This document shows positions 6,696-12,868 of a DNA stretch of 20,387 bases, piece by piece (positions within the stretch are counted from its first letter, which is position 1; the number at the start of each line of letters is the position of its first letter). A program made the position numbers and the translations under genes. Under the pieces are notes generated by a model. That model searched no databases. It had not been told where the DNA came from and saw only the letters and a program-made list of their open reading frames with translations. Where the stretch lies: the IMG/VR virus record IMGVR_UViG_3300013101_001051, positions 1 through 20,387 of that record, one strand, 5' to 3'. Origin of the DNA: a virus.

Positions 6696-7169
6696 ATGTT
6701 TGAATTTAATTTAGGTACTTTCGTTACTGACAAATCAACAGGGTTCTGTGGAGTCATTATCGGTCGGGTGAGGTGGAACTCTGGAGCTATCCAGTACTCT
6801 GTCCAACCCCCAGTAAAGGAGGGGGAGACATCTATGCCAGACTCCATTTGGATTGACGGAGACTACTTCGAGGTCGACGAAGAAAGAGGAGTAGCCTCTG
6901 CATGGGGAGCCCCTGACTTCTTGTTTGATCTCGGGACAAAAGTAAAATCTATCCACACTCCCTTGGTAGGGTACGTCACTGGACAGTGTCAGTGCCTGAA
7001 CGGATGCCTTCGCTACACCGTAACCAGCAACACCTTGCACGAAGGGAACAAGGTAGTCTCTTGGTTTGATGAGACCTCTATTGAGTCGTTAAACAAATCG
7101 ATTTCACAAGAGGAGCGTACCTCTGGCGGCCCCTCCTCCAGTTCCAGAGGGGCGATGCAGCAATGCTAA
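6696..7169 (+). CDS. Hypothetical phage protein (157 aa)
   Basis: I chose the ATG at 6696 because it follows TAGGAGGCAACCA (SD overlapping the SNF2 stop); the frame is open further upstream but only inside the helicase gene. The 157-residue product contains two similar beta-rich segments: LGTFVTDKSTGFCGVIIGRVRW...IQYSVQPPVKEG and LGTKVKSIHTPLVGYVTGQCQC..LRYTVTSNTLHEG. Each has the pattern LGTxV-x(5-9)-G-x-V/I-x-G-x(6-11)-Y-x-V, so the protein looks like a tandem duplication of a small KOW/SH3-like beta-barrel, ending in a low-complexity serine-rich tail (SGGPSSSSRG). Phage proteins of this type are annotated as hypothetical. Its stop overlaps the ATG of the 58-residue gene. The duplication is visible by eye; the fold name is inference. 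Confidence 0.75.
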   Translation: MFEFNLGTFVTDKSTGFCGVIIGRVRWNSGAIQYSVQPPVKEGETSMPDSIWIDGDYFEVDEERGVASAWGAPDFLFDLGTKVKSIHTPLVGYVTGQCQCLNGCLRYTVTSNTLHEGNKVVSWFDETSIESLNKSISQEERTSGGPSSSSRGAMQQC

Positions 7170-7339
7170 ACAAAGAGATGAACTTAGAATCCATCTTCAC
7201 CTTTGGAGCGCACAAAGGAAAGCAGTTGGAGGATGTAATCCACGACGACCCCAGCTACATAGAGTGGATGATTATGGAGCGTGTGTCAGAGTTTGACGAC
7301 GAGGCTCTTGAACTTATAACGAAGGAGGGTATAGCATGA
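7163..7339 (+). CDS. Stand-alone ExoX C-terminal-like small protein (58 aa)
   Basis: This short ORF has ATG at 7163 overlapping the previous stop by 7 nt, with the purine-rich GAGGGG upstream, and TGA at 7337-7339 overlapping the ThyX ATG. The 58 residues include FTFGAHKGKQLEDV and DDPSYIEWMI, the hallmark F-x-FGxHKGKxLxxV...D-x-x-YxxWM pattern of the ExoX C-terminal/DUF3820-like domain, found at the end of exonuclease X and as small stand-alone phage and bacterial proteins. The role of that domain is not settled; nucleic-acid or partner binding is plausible. The tight overlap on both sides argues for a real, translated gene in the replication operon. Confidence 0.75.
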   Translation: MLNKEMNLESIFTFGAHKGKQLEDVIHDDPSYIEWMIMERVSEFDDEALELITKEGIA

Positions 7340-8010
7340 TAGAACTTTTAGATCACGGACACGTAAGACTGGTTGACCACATGGGTTCCGACCTGTCCAT
7401 TGTTAGAAATGCTCGTTGTAGTTACAACGCAGAGTGGAAGGCTGGAGACGACGAAGGAAGTGACTCCCGCCTGATAAACTACCTCTACAAGAACGGGCAC
7501 AACACCCCGTTTGAAGCGGTGGTGTTCACCTTTGACGTGAAGGCTCCCATCTTCGTGTTCAGGCAGTGGCACCGTCACCGCACCCAAAGCTACAACGAGG
7601 TGAGCGCACGGTACACCGAATTGCCCGAAGAATTCTACGTCCCAAAACCTGAACACATCGGTACGCAGTCGAAAGACAATAAGCAAATGCGGGACATGAA
7701 CAGAGAGGTGGACGATTATCTTTTAGGTGCTGTAGGGGTGATGAGAAAGCACAATGAACGGGCATTTCAACATTACCGCGAGCTTATAACAGTCGGAGTC
7801 CCCAGAGAGCTGGCCCGATCAGTTCTCCCTGTCGCCACCTACTCTCACATGTTCGCAACGATGAACCTGCACAATCTGTTCGGGTTCTTGAGGGAGAGGT
7901 TGCACGAGCATGCTCAGTATGAGATCAGAGTGTACGCCCAAGCAATGCTAGAACTGATTGAACCAATCGTACCTGTTGCGGTAGAGGTGTTCAGAAAGGA
8001 GAGGGTATGA
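7336..8010 (+). CDS. thyX: Flavin-dependent thymidylate synthase ThyX (224 aa)
   Basis: ThyX makes dTMP from dUMP using methylene-tetrahydrofolate with FAD and NADPH, supplying thymidine nucleotide for phage DNA synthesis. The signature RHRTQSYNEVSARY (R80-Y93) matches the family RHR-x7-S motif with the catalytic-site serine S90 in place, and HNTPFEAVVFTFDVKAPIFVFRQWH just before it is typical of the FAD/dUMP site. The C-terminal ARSVLPVATYSHMFATMNLHNLFGFLR helix block, with an arginine near the substrate, also matches. Length 224 is normal. ATG at 7336 follows AAGGAGGGT and overlaps the previous stop; the gene overlaps the next start (ATGA at 8007). No active-site substitution is seen, so a normal thymidylate synthase activity is expected. 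Confidence 0.95.
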   Translation: MIELLDHGHVRLVDHMGSDLSIVRNARCSYNAEWKAGDDEGSDSRLINYLYKNGHNTPFEAVVFTFDVKAPIFVFRQWHRHRTQSYNEVSARYTELPEEFYVPKPEHIGTQSKDNKQMRDMNREVDDYLLGAVGVMRKHNERAFQHYRELITVGVPRELARSVLPVATYSHMFATMNLHNLFGFLRERLHEHAQYEIRVYAQAMLELIEPIVPVAVEVFRKERV

Positions 8011-8414
8011 ATCGTAGAGGATTTCTCAAGAGGTTGATGGCAGCAGCAGTCGCTGCCAATATTCCTGCAGGTACCAAGAAGCTTTTGGGGATTATGTTCC
8101 CAGAGGCTGGGCTTCCCGAAGCAGCGTTGGTGCCGGGGAAGCGGCACCGCATCTGCATAACAAGAAATGCTGGAGTTACCAGTAGTTATGTGGACGGACT
8201 TCAAGTATCTAAGATTAGCGACGACGTGCTGAAGTTTACCTACGAAAACGAAAATGCTGAGGAGAGGCTTGCTGGCAGTATTGAGTTAAAGACTGGTAGC
8301 ACCTCGTTAGACATGCCGGAGATGGAGGCTAACCTTGATGGGGACTTCACTTTTGAAATGGATATTCGCCCAGCGGAAGGTGAAGTCGACACAAGGTTAG
8401 ATAATTTTATTTAG
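8007..8414 (+). CDS. Small exported protein with twin-arginine (Tat) signal, LamG-like fragment (135 aa)
   Basis: ATG at 8007 overlaps the ThyX stop and follows GGAGAGGG. The N-terminus MNRRGFLKRLMAAAVAANIP is a textbook twin-arginine signal: N-R-R-G-F-L-K followed by an alanine-rich hydrophobic stretch. The mature part includes RHRICITRNAGVTSSYVDG, resembling the WHHxAxTR...xYxDG strand pair of LamG/concanavalin-A-like domains, and later DGDFTFEMDIRP, resembling the DFTxExW strand that normally comes first in such domains. So it may be a shortened or circularly permuted lectin-like fold. It would be exported folded by the host Tat system if the signal works. Its location between ThyX and replication genes is unexpected. 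The Tat motif is visible; LamG relationship is tentative. Confidence 0.7.
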   Translation: MNRRGFLKRLMAAAVAANIPAGTKKLLGIMFPEAGLPEAALVPGKRHRICITRNAGVTSSYVDGLQVSKISDDVLKFTYENENAEERLAGSIELKTGSTSLDMPEMEANLDGDFTFEMDIRPAEGEVDTRLDNFI

Positions 8415-8433
8415 CCTAAAGAATTGAGCAAAA

Positions 8434-8466
8434 CTTGTTGACTCATCGGGTCGACAAGAGTAGCTT
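8434..8466 (+). promoter_or_regulatory. Stem-loop and weak sigma70-like promoter candidate before 8525
   Basis: CTTGTTGAC (8434-8442) pairs with GTCGACAAG (8450-8458), nine positions with one G-U, around a 7-nt loop. Overlapping it, TTGACT (8438-8443) lies exactly 17 nt before TAGCTT (8461-8466), a good -35 but poor -10. The 110-bp gap before 8525 is the longest in the replication cluster, which supports a separate control region. The promoter is uncertain. Confidence 0.35.
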
Positions 8467-8524
8467 AATCAATGCCCGAAAGGGAACACTGGAGTAAAAC
8501 TTAAACTTGAAAAGGAGAATGCCA

Positions 8525-9262
8525 ATGGCACTTTCAAAGAAGAATGAAGCTACGCCTGAAGTAACTGAAACTGAAACTGAAACACCTGCCGCTGTTGAAG
8601 AGGTAGTCGAAACGGAATCAGTCCTCGAAGAAGACACTCCACCCGAAGCAGCTCCCGTAGAATCCCAAGCAGTCTCAACCGCAACTGACCAACCCCCAGC
8701 TGTCACCTCCCAACAGGAAGGTGTGCTCGGTCACTTGCAAAGCAAAGGTTTCGGCGGTCTGACTCTCGACTGGACTTCCTTCCCCACCATCGTGCTCGAC
8801 AACGGCGAGTTCTGCACAGCAGACGGAAACCCTCTGGATACTAAAGAGATTACCGTTCGCCTGAGCCAATCTCGCAAGCGTTATGTGCTCCGCACTGACG
8901 CGGCTAAGGACGAAGATGCTGAGCTGGCCTACACCTATGACATAGGTGAGCTGGCTGACCCGGAATCTGAACTGGCTGTGAAGGTGCGCACTTGGCGGGA
9001 AGAGGATGACATCGGCTTCAAAGTTAAGGAGTATATCGAGGCGTTAGCCATCGTACAGGACGAGGAGCTTGAGCTTCACCAGAACATGGTGCTGCTGCAA
9101 GTCCCGCCCACCTCCTGTGGCCGTTTCTCAGGTTACCTCACCGAGTTGGAATTGATTCACAACATTAATCCAACTCAATGTCTTACCACCTGTTACGCCG
9201 GTAAGAAAATCACCAAGGCTGTGAAGCCCTTCGTTCCTTGGTCTTTTAAAAAGGCTGACTAG
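8525..9262 (+). CDS. Unrecognised protein with acidic N-terminus, candidate ssDNA-binding protein (245 aa)
   Basis: ATG at 8525 is chosen because AAGGAG (8512-8517) precedes it at normal spacing with the CCAATGG context used by neighbours; a TTG (8507) and an ATG (8519) in the same frame are less likely. The first 65 or so residues are low-complexity, rich in Glu, Thr, Pro, Val and Ala. The remainder is a folded domain with beta-like segments (KEITVRLSQSRKRYVLRTD, LAYTYDIGELADP, MVLLQVPPTSCGRFSGYL) and a basic end (GKKITKAVKPFVPWSFKKAD). I do not recognise a family. Replication cluster position, its own bounded transcription unit and strong terminator suggest an abundant protein such as a single-stranded DNA-binding or recombination mediator protein. 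That role is inference; unlike typical SSBs, the acidic segment is N-terminal. Confidence 0.7.
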   Translation: MALSKKNEATPEVTETETETPAAVEEVVETESVLEEDTPPEAAPVESQAVSTATDQPPAVTSQQEGVLGHLQSKGFGGLTLDWTSFPTIVLDNGEFCTADGNPLDTKEITVRLSQSRKRYVLRTDAAKDEDAELAYTYDIGELADPESELAVKVRTWREEDDIGFKVKEYIEALAIVQDEELELHQNMVLLQVPPTSCGRFSGYLTELELIHNINPTQCLTTCYAGKKITKAVKPFVPWSFKKAD

Positions 9263-9270
9263 TAAGACCT

Positions 9271-9307
9271 GAAGCTGGTCGGGGGATTATCTTTCCCGAC
9301 CAGCTTC
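9271..9307 (+). terminator. Strong terminator-like hairpin (13-bp perfect stem)
   Basis: GAAGCTGGTCGGG (9271-9283) pairs perfectly with CCCGACCAGCTTC (9295-9307) around an 11-nt loop, starting 9 nt after the stop of the 8525 gene. The downstream CTTCTATTT is only moderately T-rich, so termination may be partial. It isolates the 8525 gene from the exonuclease/polymerase gene that follows. Confidence 0.75.
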
Positions 9308-9339
9308 AACCCTTCTATTTAAAAATCTGAGGTACTCCC

Positions 9340-9996
9340 ATGACTAGACCAAAAGTTATTTTGGATTCTAAGGGTTTGCTCACCCAAATGTTTTACCGGG
9401 GGCAAGATCCTAAAGCAATTCTAACCAAGTGCGGCAAGCGAATTAACACTGCTGGCTGGGGATTCGACAACTGGATGGAAGAGTATTTGATGCCCATCCT
9501 TAAAGTGTATCGCACTAGCGATATTATCGCGGTGTGGGACGGAGGTAACGAGTACCGCAAGTCCCTGCATCCCGGCTACAAGAAGAAGCGACACGAGGCC
9601 AGCGAGAAGGCTCCTATAGAGGAAAAGCAGCAGAGGAAGCTGCTGGAGAACGCGATCAAAGTGTTCCTCGCCAACATCGGAGTGGTTAACGTGCAGGCTG
9701 ACGGGGTAGAGGCTGACGACGTTATCGCTACCATCTGCAGAGCGCATCCTGACGAAAAGAAAGTCATTCACACTGGAGACGCTGACATGCTCCAACTGGA
9801 TGACGAGAACACTTACGTCTACTTGCGCAACACCCCTATCAAGGGGGAGCATCAAGGCATCCCGCTCAACATGACAAGGTTGAACAAGTGTTTGGTCGGT
9901 GACAAGTCACGAGTACATTGGTGTGCTGCGCTTCGGGGAGAAGGCGTGGAAGGCTATGGTAGCCGAGTATGGTTACGACGGTCTGGCAGAGATTGA
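9340..9996 (+). CDS. 5'-3' exonuclease domain of a Pol I-like protein, frame broken after residue 190 (218 aa as read)
   Basis: ATG at 9340 follows GAGG with a 7-nt spacer. Residues 1-190 match the FEN-like 5'-3' exonuclease family: an N-terminal metal aspartate in VILDSKG (D9), VWDGGNEYRKSLHPGYKKKR (D67 and the Y-x-x-x-R clamp region), GVEADDVIATI (D126, D127), HTGDADMLQL (D147, D149) and VGDKS (186-190), the start of the GDxSDNIxG helix-hairpin element. At that point homology stops in this frame and the last 28 residues look like an unrelated read-through ending at a TGA. The expected continuation (EYIGVLRFGEKAWKAMVAEYG) is encoded in the +1 frame at the start of the polymerase ORF. So this is the N-terminal part of a fused exonuclease-polymerase. 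As read alone, it lacks the last catalytic aspartate and the K+-binding hairpin. Confidence 0.8.
   Translation: MTRPKVILDSKGLLTQMFYRGQDPKAILTKCGKRINTAGWGFDNWMEEYLMPILKVYRTSDIIAVWDGGNEYRKSLHPGYKKKRHEASEKAPIEEKQQRKLLENAIKVFLANIGVVNVQADGVEADDVIATICRAHPDEKKVIHTGDADMLQLDDENTYVYLRNTPIKGEHQGIPLNMTRLNKCLVGDKSRVHWCAALRGEGVEGYGSRVWLRRSGRD
9898..9916 (+). other. Site of reading-frame change between exonuclease and polymerase
   Basis: Frame of 9340 reads G-D-K-S through TCA at 9907-9909; the family continuation E-Y-I-G is read in the +1 frame from GAG at 9911. Skipping one base (C9910), or restoring two bases, would join the two ORFs into a protein of about 1175 residues. The +1 frame is open only from 9884 (TGA at 9881-9883), so the switch must lie between 9884 and the TGA at 9994-9996, and conservation narrows it to about 9904-9914. 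No Shine-Dalgarno is present for a separate polymerase start here. Confidence 0.75.
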
Positions 9997-12868
9997 GAAG
10001 TGCATTGCCAGTAAGGACTGGGCTGCTGTTGAGGAGTCTTTGGAAGAGAATCCTGAAAAAACATTACGACATGTGTACGACAACAGGAAGGATGCGCAGA
10101 AGTTTTACAAGGTTGCCACCCTCAACCCTGACATCTGCTACGGGTTTCGTGGTAGCAAGTTGATCTGGCCTGTCTATTACGTCCGGTTACCGACCCGCTC
10201 AAAGGTCATCAACGTGTTGGACGAGATGTACTGCGCCAAGTACCTTGAAGATCTTGAATACCTGTTCCCGACAGAGACGCTGGTCACAGCTGAAAACTTT
10301 GACGAGGTGTCCCGGCATTTCACCGAACATCTACCAATGACTCCCTGCGTGTCGTTTGACTACGAGACGGTAGATACTTTGAAGAGTGAGGAATTCAATG
10401 CGGCCATGCCAAAGGGCAAGGGAAACTACGTTGATGTGATCAGCTCTAGGATCACCGGCTGCTCTCTCAACTACGGACCTGACCTGCAGTACACCATCTA
10501 CATCCCCACCCTGCACAAAGAGACTTACAGCTGTGACCCTTCGACTATCAGGGGGTACCTGAAGGAAGTGGAACGAGCAGAAGTTCCTCTAATCGCCCAC
10601 AACAATTCGTTCGAGCTATTGGTGTCGGACTTGAATTTAGATTACCGCCCAGAGAAGCCTTACGACACCATGATCATGGCATCCTATGTCAACGAGAATG
10701 AGTTGAAGGGTTTGAAGCCATTGTCGGAGAGAGTTTTCCGCTACCAGCAAACCAGCTACAAGGAGGTGCTGGAAGCTGCCGGAGCTAATGACATGTCGGA
10801 GCTTACTGGGGAGCAGGTGTTGTCCTACGGCTGTGACGACTCGTTAATCACAGGACGCCTGTTTGGTTTGTTCAAGCTTACCCTGAAGATGGAAGGCATG
10901 TGGGACTTCTATGATCAGAAGGAACGTGCCCCAGTCCACGTACTGAACCATGCGTTTGATACTGGAGTTAGAATAGATTACGCCAAGGTGGACGAGCTGC
11001 ATAAGGAAGCCGACGTTATTATTGAAGAGGGTATGCTGCGTGTCCGAGAAATTCTGGGGGAGCGCTGTCTGGAGCCAAGCCCGGACGCTGCTGCCCACCT
11101 TGATGAGATGGACGGCTCCAACCTGACTGCCATTCTCAGCTACAAGGCCAGCAAAAAAGGTGACAAAGCCCCTACTGACGACGCTCTTCTAGCCAAGAAG
11201 CAGGAGAGGCTGTTCCACTGGGAGGAGGCGGCAGTATACGAGCCGTATGCTGAAACCTACTTCCCCCCTACGTTCCTCGGCACCCACACGCAGTTGAATA
11301 TTGTGGCTGAGGGGCTTGGACTTGATATGGAAGTCCTTAAGCTGCCGTCTAACTCCAAGAAGCAGATCAACATTTTTCTTACCAACGTGAGGCAGTTAAA
11401 TTATGGGGAGGAGGCTGTAGTTTTCGCCCACCTTCTGGGGGAGTCAGCCCACATGATGAAGAAACGTGAAGGTCCAGAGTTTGAAGGTCTGGCAAAATTC
11501 TGTGTCCCCTACCTGGGGGAGGGAAGCCTAGTGAAAGAGGGGGACGAACTAAACTTCAACTCTCCCCTGCAGATGCAGGAACTTATCTATTGCAAGCTTG
11601 GGCTTCCAGTACGGAAGCGCACCAAGGTACAGCGAGACAGTTCCAGAAGTACTTTAGGGCTGGAAGGCTCCCCCTCCTGCGATGAGAAGGGCATGAAAAT
11701 GGCTATCGCGGAGGACTGCCACGGAGAGAATGCGTGGAAGGCTGACGTACTTAACACCGTCATCGACGTGAAGGAACAGAAGACACTGACCTCTCTGTAC
11801 TATAATCCGTACCCACTATGGAAGCACCCACGGGACGGAGTGATACACCCACAGATACGCAATTGCGGCACGGTGACGAGGAGGCCAACAGGAGGTCAAC
11901 CTAACCTGCTGCAGGTTAAGAAGGGGCGCACTCGGACTATCGTACTACCGAGAGAGGATGATCACGTCATCGTAGCTATAGATTTCTCTGGGCAGGAGTT
12001 GAGGATAACAGGATCTGAAGCCAACGACCCTGTGATGATCGATGCCTATACTGGAGGGGGAGTCAGCACTGACGAGTACGGGATGGTTCACCCCGTCTGC
12101 AAAGACATCCACTCGGTCACTGCTATCTCGTTCGCGGAAACTATTTTCCAAAGGGAGCTGAGCACCTCTGATTTTAGTTTCTCTGGGGACCACGCTTATG
12201 GGGCTTTCAGAGACCTTCTGTTTTGTGACGACCCCAAGTTGTCGGCAGCAGCGAACCTGTGTAGGAAGATGGCGAAGGTCGTCAACTTCCTGATCATCTA
12301 CGGAGGGCAGGCCAGCACTCTGGCAATGGGTCTTGGAGTGCCAGAGAAGTTCGCAGAGGAGCTGATGAAACTGGTGTTCCGTACTTACGGCAGGTTGGCT
12401 CCGTGGCAGGATGAGACCATCACCTTCGCCAAGCAGCACGGCTACGTGAAGACCGCCTACGGTAACCTGAAGCACCTGACTGAAGATATCAGAAGTAAGG
12501 ACGGGTCTAGGAGGTCTAGGCAGGAGAGGCAAGCAGTCAACCAGACTGTGCAGGGGTGTGCTGCTGACATCCTGAAGGAAGTACTTACAGCCTCCTACGA
12601 AACCAACATCTGGGAGGAGACCGAGTCAGTTATGATTGCCCCAGTCTACGACGAGATCGTATCCTCTGTCCCTGTCAGCACGGTGTTTGAGTACTGCGGA
12701 AGGATGCAGGAAATTATGAACGTAACTCCTCCCGGACATGCGATCCCCATGATGGCTGAGGTAAGCATCGGGCCGAACTGGGGGAGTGTGGTGGAGCTTG
12801 GAGACAACCCAGCGGAGGTAAAGATTATGGAATGTATTGAATCATTTGAAGGGGAGGTGAGCATATGA
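9899..12868 (+). CDS. Family A DNA polymerase with 3'-5' exonuclease domain (989 aa as read)
   Basis: The frame opens with the helix-hairpin end of the 5'-3' exonuclease, then a 3'-5' exonuclease domain: Exo I SFDYET (D154, E156), Exo II AHNNSFELL (the usual Asp is Glu) and Exo III SYGCDD. The polymerase domain has GTVTRRPTGGQPNLLQV, motif A AIDFSGQELR (D695), motif B RKMAKVVNFLIIYG (R789-G802) and motif C PVYDEIV (D918, E919), where Tyr917 replaces the usual His. It should replicate phage DNA with proofreading. GTG at 9899 is only the first possible start; it has no SD, and no better start with an SD precedes residue 154, so translation probably enters from the 9340 frame. Its stop overlaps the helicase ATG (ATGA). 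Polymerase assignment is certain; the N-terminus is not. Confidence 0.9.
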   Translation: MTSHEYIGVLRFGEKAWKAMVAEYGYDGLAEIEKCIASKDWAAVEESLEENPEKTLRHVYDNRKDAQKFYKVATLNPDICYGFRGSKLIWPVYYVRLPTRSKVINVLDEMYCAKYLEDLEYLFPTETLVTAENFDEVSRHFTEHLPMTPCVSFDYETVDTLKSEEFNAAMPKGKGNYVDVISSRITGCSLNYGPDLQYTIYIPTLHKETYSCDPSTIRGYLKEVERAEVPLIAHNNSFELLVSDLNLDYRPEKPYDTMIMASYVNENELKGLKPLSERVFRYQQTSYKEVLEAAGANDMSELTGEQVLSYGCDDSLITGRLFGLFKLTLKMEGMWDFYDQKERAPVHVLNHAFDTGVRIDYAKVDELHKEADVIIEEGMLRVREILGERCLEPSPDAAAHLDEMDGSNLTAILSYKASKKGDKAPTDDALLAKKQERLFHWEEAAVYEPYAETYFPPTFLGTHTQLNIVAEGLGLDMEVLKLPSNSKKQINIFLTNVRQLNYGEEAVVFAHLLGESAHMMKKREGPEFEGLAKFCVPYLGEGSLVKEGDELNFNSPLQMQELIYCKLGLPVRKRTKVQRDSSRSTLGLEGSPSCDEKGMKMAIAEDCHGENAWKADVLNTVIDVKEQKTLTSLYYNPYPLWKHPRDGVIHPQIRNCGTVTRRPTGGQPNLLQVKKGRTRTIVLPREDDHVIVAIDFSGQELRITGSEANDPVMIDAYTGGGVSTDEYGMVHPVCKDIHSVTAISFAETIFQRELSTSDFSFSGDHAYGAFRDLLFCDDPKLSAAANLCRKMAKVVNFLIIYGGQASTLAMGLGVPEKFAEELMKLVFRTYGRLAPWQDETITFAKQHGYVKTAYGNLKHLTEDIRSKDGSRRSRQERQAVNQTVQGCAADILKEVLTASYETNIWEETESVMIAPVYDEIVSSVPVSTVFEYCGRMQEIMNVTPPGHAIPMMAEVSIGPNWGSVVELGDNPAEVKIMECIESFEGEVSI

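Noticed and set aside
7336-8010. ThyX as a nucleotide-modifying variant rather than thymidylate synthase
   Set aside because: The RHR-x7-S signature and substrate-binding blocks are intact, with no change pointing to another reaction.
8507-8524. TTG start for the 8525 gene
   Set aside because: The SD AAGGAG lies downstream of the TTG, so it serves the ATG at 8525.
9899-9901. GTG at 9899 as the true start of a separate polymerase gene
   Set aside because: No SD precedes it and the first residues after it are the continuation of the conserved exonuclease helix-hairpin.
11945-12532. Antisense ORF of 195 codons inside the polymerase domain
   Set aside because: It is opposite motifs A and B of the polymerase, with no family similarity.
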